A DNA stretch of 64,000 nucleotides from Marisa cornuarietis (taxonomy: Eukaryota > Mollusca > Gastropoda > Architaenioglossa > Ampullariidae): NCBI GenBank assembly GCA_004794655.1, contig SMMW01000627.1:124001-188000 (forward strand), given 5' to 3'. A model generated the notes under the pieces. That model had not been told where the DNA came from, did no database searches, and worked only from the letters and a program-made list of their open reading frames with translations. Shown here piece by piece: positions 36,443-47,077 of this stretch. A program made the translations under genes and the position numbers. Position 1 is the stretch's first letter. Each line of letters opens with the position of its first letter.

Positions 36443-36669
36443 CCCCCAACACAAGCAATCTTATCAATATATCAGCATGTTCACATGCTACCAACTTGTT
36501 TTTAAAAGTTATTTATACAAAAAATCCCTCCCAAAAGAATTCAGTCCAGACAAATGAATGAACACAAATAAACCAATATCCTGTCTTTTGTCATTCACAC
36601 ACACTGTCCTGCTATTTAAATAATACCAAAAGGGAGAACAAAAGAATATCAAACAGAAGTGTTGTGAGA

Positions 36670-37880
36670 AAGTCGCTTCTTCTTCCTCCTTTCTGCGGCT
36701 TCCAGCATGGTCACTTGACATGGCCAGCCAATCTCCCATGTATTTATCTAGTATGTCCACATTCAAGTCTTTAAATTGCCTCTGCACACAAAACAAAACA
36801 AATCTATTTAAGTGAAAATGAAATAAATTAGTGTGAGCTACAAAGGAAAATGAAAAAGTATATCTTGGCAATAATGTTAGCTTAACATCTTTTGTCAAGG
36901 AAAAAATCATTATGTTCTTTAAAACCCGTGATTTATTTTGACATATATTACAGTGAAAATGTGACTATATCTGCGTTAACCAATGCTTAAGGTTTCAGAA
37001 GTTGCAGAAAAAACGGCACCAGGTTCAGGGTAGCACAATGGCATAAAAAGTGCTCGGCTTTGTGGGTTAGGGAAAACTCCATGGAGACAGTTAATGATAT
37101 TGACATTATTGCTTCCTCAGTATCTTTTTTTTGTGGGGCGAGTATCCCCTTGTCCCTGCCGGCATATCAAATTAGTGATCGGTAAAGTGTTGATAGTCTC
37201 TTTGTGACTGTAACGCTAAACCAATATCCTTAGAACTACAGCCTTCAATCCCCACAACTTGAATGTCGTAAATGTTACACTTACCATATATGGTGTTATT
37301 CAGGTGCTTTAAGTTATTCAACCGCAGCTTTCCCTTTCTCCCTTCCATACTGTAGAGTATGGACAACTGCAGTTCAAAAACTTGTTTCAATGTTTGATAT
37401 AAGGCATCTTTGGCTGTCTGACCACCCAAATTGCTCAGATACAAAACCTGAAACCAACAATTTTTAAACAATCAACAGCCTCATATATTGATAAGGATCT
37501 CATATGCAAACTCCTTATACCTTTAAACTCTTTGAAGTTTGAGCCAGTATCCTAAGAAAAGACTTAACAAATGTGGAAATAGTGAACACTATGAAGTAAC
37601 ATACTCTTAGCCATTCTTTTTTGCTTCATTGCATTTATAAACATCTTTCCAATGTTGGTATAATTTACTTACCATCCTCTGCTTTGTGAATTCCTCTGCC
37701 AGTGCATGGTCGAGTTGCTGGAGCTGAGTTACTTAGCTCAGTGGAAAGAGGAAGCCTTCTGGAAGGGCAGGAGTTTCTTGACTGGAAGCCACATTGCTTT
37801 GCCCCCTCCTGGCTTCCAGACGTTCTATCCTTCGCTGCAGACTCTGCATTTCAGCTTTCAAATCCTCAAAATTTTTGGAA
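36670..37880 (-). pseudogene. DUF4806-type gene remnant
   Basis: Minus-strand exons. About 37677-37880 encodes a coiled coil (EDLKAEMQSLQRRIERLEAR) and then FPLS-stop-VTQLQQLDHALAEEF; the TAA is in frame. After donor ATG|GTAAGT, exon 37285-37447 encodes VLYLSNLGGQTAKDALYQTL and LQLSILYSMEGRKGK. Exon 36674-36781 encodes RQFKDLNVDILDKYMGDWLA. The order is that of DUF4806 domains, of unknown function and often found in expanded invertebrate families. The last junction does not agree in phase (1 against 0), so a small exon is missing or the gene is damaged there as well. Confidence 0.6.
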
Positions 37881-38600
37881 GTTCTCTCAAAAAATGTCAG
37901 TAACATATTAATGATTAGGTCATTTGATAACTCTGAAAAACAATAAATATTATCTTAATACTGATATATATTTAAGAAGTATAGACACAAAGTAAATACA
38001 TTTAAGATAAATAAATCTCCTTGTACAACCAAAATAAACAAACTTTTAATTCTCTCAATATACAAACAGTTTATATGGAACTTAGTCATTAGAAGATGCC
38101 ACTGACAAAGGTGGCAGTGACATTGTAGGTCTAATGGTGATCGCTGAGAAGTTAAAAGAAAAAGCTCTTCATGTTCATCTATTAAGTGTAGGTACAAAGG
38201 GACGTAATCTTCCTTAGAAAAACTGGCACTGAAAGGGCTCTTAATATACTATCTAGAAGTTAATGTAAAATCTTACAGTCAGTAAAAGCTGTGGTGTAGT
38301 AGATTGTGATGATGCCATCTGTCTGATGCTGGCCCCTTTACAGTAAAAAGAAAATCTGAATGATATATTTAAGATGTTAGGTACAAGGTGCATAAAGCAA
38401 ACTGAAAGAGGTACTTTTCATATTTACTAACTAGAATTCCAAGAACCTTACAGTTAATAGCAGCAGATGGTCCTAATTCTGTGGACTAGAGATCACGCAA
38501 AACAGGCCTGACAGGAGATGGTGTCCTTGGGATTCTCAGAGGTTTTGGTGGGGTTGGGGGAGCTGGAGGTTACCCTTCTGGGGAACGTGACCTCGCTCGT
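37881..38600. other. Non-coding stretch
   Basis: AT-rich; may hold upstream parts of the DUF4806 remnant on the minus strand. No further exon was identified. Confidence 0.4.
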
Positions 38601-38604
38601 TTTC

Positions 38605-38705
38605 TTGATTGTGCAGAGAAAGATGGGTAGAAAAGTAGCAGGAGCAGAAGGGGGGAGAGTAAGGACTAGCATTGTGTGGACTGTGTTAGGAATAATGCTA
38701 TAAAA
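38605..38705 (-). mobile_element. LINE 3'-UTR fragment
   Basis: AGAAAGATGGGTAGAAAAGT and GGACTAGCATTGTGTGGAC match the reverse-oriented 3' UTR of the LINE copies near 41720-41810 and 49050-49130. It lies just upstream of a LINE coding region in the opposite orientation. Confidence 0.7.
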
Positions 38706-38789
38706 AGGTCAAGGGCGCTCACGCACGTGGGGCGACGGGTGACCATGTGCTCGCTATTTTTCTTATTCTAGTGTGTGTAGCTTTCAGTT

Positions 38790-40519
38790 TTGCTGTTCAT
38801 TTTATGCACGGTGGTGGATGTGAATTCTTGGAAAATGTGCATGTCTACATATTCTGGATTGGTGGTGTTGATTACTGCCTGTCTTTGGATTTCTACTGTA
38901 CTGGCGTCCGGACAACAACATCAAGATGGCGGCCGCTCCATATACACGAGAGAGTTTCTACTTTCACTGAGATCTTCCGACCACCCTCTCTTCTTTTCGA
39001 ACCTTCCACACGAAATGATTTCAACGGCGTGCCCTAAGAGGAGGAGAGGTAGGAGAGGAGGTACACAGCGCAGACTGAGGAGATATGGACTGGATAATAA
39101 GCAGCGACTGCCACCATCACCATCTGTGCTACTCGCCAACATGCAGTCACTGCGTAACAAGGTGGACGAGTTGGAGGCGTATGTCTTGTGTATGAAGGAG
39201 TATCGCGACACCTGTCTGCTTGCTTGCACCCACACGTGGCTAAAAGATAATGATGGTGATGAGCTGTATATTTCTGGCTTTGGTCTCCCATATCGCTGTG
39301 ACCGCTCAGCAACCATTACTGGCAAATCCACCGGTGGGGGTGTTTGCTTGTATGTCAACAAAAGGTACTGTAACACTGTTGTAGTGCGTGAAACAATCTG
39401 TACGCCTGATATCGAACTGTTGTCAGTCTCCATTCGCCCCTTTTATCTTCCTAGAGAATTTCCCCAGCTGTTCTTCACATTGGTGTATATTCACCCTAGA
39501 GCGAATGTCACGTCTGCCAGGAAGGTAATCGCCGATGTTACACACAAACTCGATTCATTGTCACCAGACGCGCCAAAATTTATTCTGGGCGATTTTAACA
39601 ACTGTGATCTGACAAATACTTTAAAAACGTATGACCAGTATGTGACCTGCCCAACAACCCAGAAACACACTAAACTGGACTATGTTATGGCACTGTCCCC
39701 GCAGCCTACACAGCCAAGCCTATGCCATCTTTTGGGGCTTCCTACCACCACAGTGTGTTTCTGGCCCCCGTGTACAGGCCTGTGTGTGAACGTGTACAGG
39801 CCTGTGTGTGAACGTGTACAGGCCTGTGTGTGAATGTGTACAGGCATGTGTGTGAACGTGTGAATCCTGTGGTTAAGTCGGTGAAGCGCTGGACGGATGA
39901 GAGTGTTGAGTGTTTGCGAGGCTGTTTTGATTGTACGGTGTGGGATGCTTTTTATGACTCTTGTAATTCCCCTGATGAACTGACAGATGCTGTTTCCTCA
40001 TACATTTCTTTTTGTGTTGAGTCTGCAATACCCAGCAACACCATTGTTATATTTCCCAACAACAAACCGTGGGTAACCAGAAGCTTGAAAAATGTACTTA
40101 ACCAGAAAAAACGTATTTATTTCACAGGTGATGCCCTGGCAAAGAGATCTGCGGACAGAGAGGTAAGGGTCGCGATCAAAAGAGTGAAAAGAGATTATAA
40201 AGACAGAATAGAGTTACGGTACTGTGCCGGTGACCTTCGTTATGCCTGGCAGGGGATCAAGTCCATGGCTTCTGTTAATCAAAAGATGGTCTGCACTAGA
40301 AAATCAGTCAAACTCAAGGGCGTGAGCGACCAGGACTTGCCAAATGTTTTAAATAACTTCTGTGCACGCTTCGACAACCATGATTTTTCTGAAAGAGTTA
40401 GGGAACTTAGACAGTCGCTCGTGTTAGATAACAACATTGTCATTTCTCAAGTCGGTGTGACGGAAATGCTAAAAAGCCCGGTCCAGTCGCCTTTCGGCAA
40501 ACAGGTACCTCTCTTGTAG
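38790..40519 (+). mobile_element. LINE endonuclease and linker region, 3'-truncated
   Basis: The frame 38790-39833 encodes an apurinic-like endonuclease: LLANMQSLRNKVDELEAY, the THTWL region, GGGVCLYVNKRYCN, and FILGDFNNCDL with the GDFN motif. It shifts frame at a 22-bp repeat and continues at 39830-40519 with the linker typical of CR1/jockey-like elements (NNKPWVTRSLKNVLNQKKR; RYAWQGIKSMASVNQ). It stops before the polymerase. The break lies at a direct repeat of CCAGTCGCCTTTCGGCAAAC (about 40483-40506 and 40522-40547). Endonuclease nicks the target DNA in intact relatives; this copy is dead. Confidence 0.85.
39769..39861. repeat. 22-bp repeat, four copies, inside a LINE frame
   Basis: Unit CGTGTACAGGCCTGTGTGTG plus AA. 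Since 22 is not a multiple of three, each added copy shifts the reading frame, and here it separates the endonuclease and linker parts. Confidence 0.9.
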
Positions 40520-40549
40520 TGACCAGTCGTCTTTCGACAAACAGGTCCA

Positions 40550-41485
40550 GAGACTGACTTTTCTCTGGTATTTATACTGAAGTAGCTGGGTGCTACGTCA
40601 CCCGTTGTGTGGTCAGCCTGCCTCGCGACACTCCACTCGCGCGACCAAGCGTAGGGTGGAAGGGTGTGGAGGGTGGAAGGGAGAAAGCACCGTCAGCGGT
40701 ACAAGCTGTCTAGCGCTCCCGCTACAGTGCTATCATAATTTGATGTCGTGTACGATATCTGCAACACACAGTTCTAAACCGGTGAGCCACACACTTGACT
40801 GATCTTTGCAGCTCCTAAGGTGACTGTATGTACTGTGATGTACTGTAGTACTGTGTGATGTACTGTAGTACTGTGTGATGTAGTGTAGTATGAGACACAC
40901 ACATTATACAACAATAACAACAATAAAAGTCACAGTAATAGTCAACGTGTGATTTATATCACATAATCCCGCTCATTAAGGAGGAAGCTCTCAGAGCTCA
41001 AGACAAGTATGAGACATGGACAGAATACGAAGGACGGAAGGAAGAACAACGATACAGACAAGTAATAAAAGACAAACATAGAAGACACACGGAGGAGTCA
41101 GTGAACAAACAGTCAGGGTGGACATTGTCATCAAACTGCAGAGAACATCGAGCAGACGGACTAGTCCATTGACTGAATGTATAGAGGGTGACCGGTCACT
41201 TAATCCCCGACACTTAATCCCCTAGACTTTTAATCATTAGGCACTTAATCCCCACACACTTAATCCTCAAAAATGCCCCCAAATTGCGACACGACACTCA
41301 AAATGGCTCCAAACTAAAGAGAAAAGACGTTTTAATAAAACAAATTTTCTGATTGGTTGCGGAGTCAACTGGTAAAGCCACGAAACTGGCCTGTGGAGTC
41401 AGAGGGTTAATGGCTCTGACGAGTACTGAGTGAGTAAGAATATTTTTATTCATCGTTGAACGGCTATTTTGTGAACTTGAAATAC

Positions 41486-41486
<1 letters not shown>
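40550..41486. other. Non-coding stretch with a diverged LINE-tail relic
   Basis: 40975-41120 resembles the LINE 3' UTR at 41560-41690 (GAGACATGGACAGAATACGA; GGAAGAACAACGATACAGAC) but is more diverged. No gene was recognised. Confidence 0.5.
41194..41270. repeat. CACTTAATCCCC short tandem motif
   Basis: CACTTAATCCCC and close variants (GACTTTTAATC, CACTTAATCCTC) occur five times in 77 bp with irregular spacers, in the style of the sub-repeats in the element at 36000. Confidence 0.7.
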
Positions 41487-41529
<43 letters not shown>

Positions 41530-43643
41530 AGATGTGTATAGCGCATATTCACACTCACAGAGAGCATGCTCTTAGCGCTTAAAACAAGGAAGAGACATGG
41601 ACTACATGGATAGAACACGAGGGACAGAAGAATAAACAACAGTACTGAAGACAAACAGAAAACAAAGATGGAAAACACAAAAGGCATCAAGTAACAGGAA
41701 CCGAGAATATAGTGATTCTGCAAAGAAAGATGGGGAGACAAGTAGTAAGAGCGGAAGGGGGGAGAGTAAGAAGGACGAGCAGTGTGTGGACTTTTAGGAG
41801 TAATGCTCAAGGAAGAGGTGTGTTTTCAGTGCAGATTTGAAGGATTCAGTTGTAGGAAGATGGCGGATATGGAAGAAAAGAGAAATAATCAGGGCAGGAG
41901 CCTGTAAAGAAATTAAAACACAGCACAGACAGTTTGTACTGGATGCGAGAACAGACGGGTAGCCAGTGTAGAAAACGAAGGAGAGGAGTGACATGGTCCT
42001 GTTTCGTGGCTCTAAGCACCACGTTTATCATAAGACTGACAGACAGCTGTAACATATTTATCATAAAGGCAGACTGACAGACAGCTGTAACATGTTTATC
42101 ATAATAGGCAGACTGACAGACAGCTGTAACATGTTTATCATAATAGGCAGACTGACAGACAGCTGTAACATGTTTATCATAATAGGCAGACTGACAGACA
42201 GCTGTAACATGTTTATCATAATAGTCAGACTGACAGACAGCTGTAACATATTTATCATAATAGGCAGACTGACAGACAGCTGTAACATGTTTATCATAAT
42301 AGGCAGACTGACAGACAGCTGTAACATGTTTATCATAATAGTCAGACTGACAGACAGCTGTAACATATTTATCATAATAGGCAGACTGACAGACAGCTGT
42401 AACATGTTTATCATAATAGGCAGACTGACAGACAGCTGTAACATGTTTATCATAATAGGCAGACTGACAGACAGCAATAACATATTTATCATAATAGACA
42501 GACTGACAGACAGCTGTAACATGTTTATCATAATAGGCAGACTGACAGACAGCTGTAACATGTTTATCATAATAGACAGACTGACAGACAGCTGTAACAT
42601 GTTTATCATAATAGGCAGACTGACAGACAGCTGTAACATGTTTATCATAATAGACAGACTGACAGACAGCTGTAACATGTTTATCATAATAGGCAGACTG
42701 ACAGACAGCTGTAACATGTTTATCATAATAGGCAGACTGACAGATACATGTAACTTGTTTATCATAATAGGCAGACTGACAGACAGCTGTAACATGTTTA
42801 TCATAATAGACAGACTGACAGACAGCTGTAACATGTTTATCATAATAGGCAGACTGACAGACAGCTGTAACATGTTTATCATAATAGGCAGACTGACAGA
42901 CAGCTGTAACATGTTTATCATAATAGGCAGACTGACAGACAGCTGTAACATGTTTATCATAATAGGCAGACTGACAGACAGCTGTAACATGTTTATCATA
43001 ATAGACAGACTGACAGGCAGTCATCAGCATAGGACCGATGAGAAATCTGGTGAGACTGGATGCACGATGAAAGTGGTTTAGTGTACAGGATAAACAGAAC
43101 TGGGCCAAGTACTGAGCCTTGGGTAACACCACAGAGAAGTGGAGGAGGGCGAGATGTCTGACCAACTACCACAGTCTGGGTCCTATCAGTGAGATAGGAG
43201 TTGAACCATGAGAGAGCAGGTCCAGAAATTCCGTAGAGGGTGTTTAGGCTGTGAAGAAGCAGAGAGTGGTCTATTGTGTCAAATGCAGCAGACAGGTCCA
43301 GTAGGGTTAATGGAGAGACATCACCACTGTCAAGAGCAGATAATATGTCTGTTGTTACTTTAATAAGAGTGGTCTCGGTGCTGTGGAAAGGTCTATATGC
43401 CGACTGAGCTTGTGGGATAAGATGGTGGTCTTGTAAGTAGGCCCAGAGCTGTGTCAAAACTATTTTCTCTATGATCTTAGAGAGAAAAGACAAGTTGGAG
43501 ACTGGGCGGTAGCTGTTTAGCACATTGACATCAAGCGTGGATTTCTTAAGAAGTGGCCTCACCACCGCATTTTTGAACAATAATGGGGAAACACCTGACG
43601 ACAGGCTGACATTTACAATATGTGTGATGGCAGGAAGTAACAT
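41487..43643 (-). mobile_element. CR1-like LINE polymerase and tail, interrupted by a minisatellite
   Basis: On the minus strand 43643-43005 encodes LINE polymerase: VVRPLLKKSTLDVNVLNSYR, KIIEKIVLTQLWAYLQDHHL, LLDLSAAFDTIDHSLLLHSL, PLLCGVTQGSVLGPVLFILY and the catalytic SYADD. There the frame runs straight into the 39-bp minisatellite. The polymerase C-terminus resumes beyond it (VTPLLRFLHWLPVCSRIQYK near 41900-42000; SFKSALKTHLF near 41825). A 3' UTR follows, ending TGTGAATATGCGCTATACAC and an (ATT)n tail at about 41487-41526. The element is interrupted and dead. Confidence 0.88.
42026..43015. repeat. 39-bp minisatellite, about 25 copies, inside a LINE
   Basis: Unit CAGCTGTAACATGTTTATCA plus TAATAGGCAGACTGACAGA, with single-base variants (GTCAG, GACAG, ATATTT). 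As 39 is 13 codons, several frames on both strands remain open for 300-440 codons. Those are artefacts. Confidence 0.96.
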
Positions 43644-44292
43644 ATCTGGACACTCAAGAAGAAGGCTTGTGGGCAGTGGGTGTAACTCGCAAGTTGTTGT
43701 TTAGCTTTAATTAACAAGGACACTTTTGGATGTAATATTCATCAGGTCTTCAAATTTTAATTCATGTGGATGACGCACAAAATACACAGGAAGCAGGGCT
43801 ACCGTCAAACAGATAACAAAGTGTGTGTCGCTTGTCTCAATGTCCCCCCCCCCTACTACACCAAACGTCACGGCGCTGCCCTCAACACATGTATAAGCTG
43901 TTTACAGCAGTTCAAAGGGCACATTATAAATACATTTTTTAAACTAGTTTCAATGATCACAGTTAGCAAAGATTGACCGTTCATATCTTTAGGAAGTATG
44001 TTTTTAAAAATATAAAATCACAGTCCCGGAAGCAAAGATAGATTGTCTCTATGACTGCTACATAATAGCTCGAGGTCAAAGGTACAGGTTAGACTTTCTA
44101 AGGTGTTAGAGATTTTACTGAAATAACTCACTTGTAACATCCACAGATGTGCGGGGTGTGAAGAGCACAAGTAGCTCAAGTGCAGGAAGACGCGTTGCAC
44201 GATGTTAGTCCGCACAAAGACCCCACTACCCACCCGAAACAGATTATCGCTTGTGAAATTATATCTAGTAACATGTAACAAGAACTTCAAAC
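43644..44292. other. Non-coding stretch
   Basis: No gene was recognised. Upstream parts of the minus-strand LINE polymerase are not seen beyond about 43650. Confidence 0.45.
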
Positions 44293-44637
44293 ATACCTGT
44301 ACTGACAGTACACACACAGACATACCTGTACTGACAGTACACACACAGACATACCTGTACTGACAGTACACACACAGACATACCTGTACTGACAGTACAC
44401 ACACAGACATACCTGTACTGACAGTACACACACAGACATACCTGTACTGACAGTACACACACAGACATACCTGTACTGACAGTACACACACAGACATACC
44501 TGTACTGACAGTACACACACAGACATACCTGTACTGACAGTACACACACAGACATACCTGTACTGACAGTACACACACAGACATACCTGTACTGACAGTA
44601 CACACACAGACATACCTGTACTGACAGTACACACACA
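44293..44637. repeat. 29-bp minisatellite with a palindrome in every unit
   Basis: Twelve nearly identical units ACAGACATACCTGTACTGAC plus AGTACACAC. Each has the inverted repeat TGTACTG-A-CAGTACA, seven-base arms around one base. Open minus-strand frames (up to 204 codons) are artefacts. Confidence 0.95.
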
Positions 44638-45334
44638 GAAAGCCCTGACATTATTAATATATCACAAACTGTTGAGTGTCAACACATAATCTAACAAAGG
44701 CCACATTATTATTATTATTATTATTATTACTAACAACAGTCTTTACATATTCGAGCTAACATACCCATTACCACAGAGCAGTAAAGGCATCGTTCGACTG
44801 GTGGTGGATGCAGACGACAAAAGCGAGTGTAAAAGAAAAACAGAACTAGAGAGAAAGAAACCAATACACGATGATGAAAAAAAACCAAGAATTATTTATG
44901 TCAAACTCGAGCGTCAAATATTAGTAAAGAAACAGCTTGACTTATGTGTTTAAAACGCAAACAGAAAAAAAATCATTTGAAAACAAAGAGAAAAGATTGG
45001 CGGTTGTATATTGTGTTAAGAGAGCCCTAGAGGTTAGTGGAGAACCTCTGACCTCTCCCTTGCAAGCAGCCACATGTAACTGAACACAAAGACTTTGTAT
45101 AATATATCGTCTTCTCAGGAACCCGGACATATTGCGGGGATGGGGGTGGTGCGGGTGGTGAGGGCTGACTGAGCTGCACTGCAAGATCTTGTCAACAGTG
45201 TCACAGACAGGTCACAGGTCACAAGCCCCGGATAATCAGGTGCAGACTGGAGGAGCAGGGCGCAGAGACTTTTACGCAACCCCTTGAAATTATCCAGGGG
45301 AAAAGCATCAAGCTCACGTGACTTCGCATAATCT

Positions 45335-45377
<43 letters not shown>

Positions 45378-45884
45378 TCACGTGGTTGTCGGTGACATTA
45401 TGCAGCCCGTTTCTTGAAGGAACAATGCCTCGTCTAGTCATGTGGTAAACACACAGAGTATCGGCTTTCATGTTTTTCTGTGGCTGCAGGCAGGTGAACA
45501 AGTTGGTTGTTTTCGTTCACCGGGAACACAACAGGTGAAAATGAGTTCATGCTCCTCAGACACAAACTACACGAAAACTAAGAAAATGAGTCAGTTAATT
45601 AAAAGTGAAAATAACATCAACAGAAAATTTTCAACTGAAGATATTGTATATTTCATGACCCTGCGACATCAAGTATCTACAAGTGCATACACTCAGCACA
45701 CCTGTCTGCTAATGTCTATTTTATATAATACACAGTGTTCTTACACATTTGGGGGTCAAGCGGGTCTTCTACCGGCGACTTCTACGTCGAGAGGTCAACC
45801 ACCAGTGAATCAAATTACAGGTACCTCAGATTACAGGCATTATGGGATGTATCCACGTCTTGCGGGCATCAACGGGTGTATCAC
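44638..45884. other. Non-coding stretch with ATT and TG microsatellites
   Basis: (ATT)n at about 44705-44731 and (GT)n at about 45335-45373. No gene was recognised; open frames near 45442-45888 lack family features. Confidence 0.5.
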
Positions 45885-46512
45885 ATAATACAGGGATTAT
45901 ATGATGTATCATGTACAGCACACATCGAGTGGTGTGTCACTATTACAGGGATTATGTGATAATCACGTATTACAGGGATTTTGTGATTATCACGTATTAC
46001 CGGGATTATGTGATTATCACGTACTACCGGGATTAAGTTATTATCCCGTATTACAATTATGTTATTATCACGTATTACCGGGATTATGTGATGATCACGG
46101 ATTACCGGGATTATGCGATTATCGGGAGTATGTGATTATTAGGTATTATAGGGATTATGTGATTATCACGTATTGCAGGGATTATGTGATTATCACGTAT
46201 TACAGGGATTATGTGATTATCACGTATTGCAGGGATTATTTGATTATCACGTATTACAGGGATTTTGTGATTATCACGTATTACAGGGATTATGTGATTA
46301 TCACGTATTACAGGGATTTTGTGATTATCACGTATTACAGGGATTATGTGATTATCACGTATTACAGGGATTTTGTGATTATCACGTATTACAGGGATTA
46401 TGTGATTATCACGTATTACAGGGATTTTGTGATTATCACGTATTACAGGGATTATGTGATTATCACGTATTACAGGGATTTTGTGATTATCACATATGAC
46501 AGGGATTAAGTT
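45885..46512. repeat. 27-bp minisatellite with alternating 54-bp higher-order unit
   Basis: Unit ATTATGTGATTATCACGTAT plus TACAGGG. Between about 46250 and 46495 units with GGGATTATGTG and GGGATTTTGTG strictly alternate, a two-unit higher-order repeat. The left part is more diverged. Long Tyr/Ile/Arg-rich frames are artefacts. Confidence 0.95.
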
Positions 46513-47077
46513 ATTATCATGTATTACACATGTAAACTAATGTATCCCGACTGTAACGCCTACTGTGTGACGTGTCAATATCCTTTCTTACCCCAGATTA
46601 GGGTACGTGACAGGGTACAGATGGCGTAGTGTTAGTACAGCTACAACACAATAATTGTTGTACAGCTGAGTCCCACACTTTAAAGATGATCGACTAGCCC
46701 ACAATGAGAGATTTTCCGAGAAGCTTACCCGTCATCGCCATAAGTTCTTAAAAACAAGCAACCAATCACCACAATGAGGGGCATCGCCCTCCTGCGGGGT
46801 ATTTCCCTGGTTCCCGCCATGAAGCTGTAATGACTGGGGAAGAGGGGTAGAATAGGAGGTAAAAATAAGGTAGGTGTGGAGCCGGGTGCACAAAGAAGGG
46901 TGTAAACAACCGCACCAGTCTGCTATTTAAAGCAAAGTCCTCAGCTCCCCCGACTAGCAACAGGTCGTCTGTAATCATACCCCGCACAGTTAGACAAGAC
47001 CTGAGACTATCTCACCTTGCACTGAGGTCTCCCAGGCTTCTCACCTGTCTCCGGCCTCTTGCTGCCTCTTGTGGCTG
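46513..47077. other. Upstream region of the TSP1 gene
   Basis: No coding features. Holds the TATA-like site at 46923 and presumably the promoter and 5' UTR of the gene starting at 47078. Confidence 0.5.
46923..46932 (+). promoter_or_regulatory. TATA-like box of the TSP1 gene
   Basis: CTATTTAAAG lies about 150 bp before the first ATG at 47078, leaving a 5' UTR of some 120 nt. Seen motif only; use as a promoter is inferred. Confidence 0.3.

Larger units (their letters stand above)
34560..36540. repeat. Degenerate tandem repeat with CACCCCTCACAAAAAG motif
   Basis: CACCCCTCACAAAAAG or close variants occur near 34680, 35578, 35706, 35837 and 36523, each followed by a run like ACCTTATCAA...ATATCAGCAT. 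The spacing of the clear units is about 130 bp. The inverted-repeat element at 36000 interrupts the last unit. Confidence 0.55.

Noticed and set aside
41846..43165. A 439-codon minus frame and 312/329-codon frames on both strands
   Set aside because: They read a 39-bp minisatellite; the unit is 13 codons and lacks stops, so the frames are open without coding.
44018..44651. Cys/Val/Tyr-rich minus frames up to 204 codons
   Set aside because: Produced by the 29-bp minisatellite in all three frames.
45901..46509. 202-codon Tyr/Arg/Ile-rich plus frame
   Set aside because: 27-bp minisatellite, unit of nine codons.
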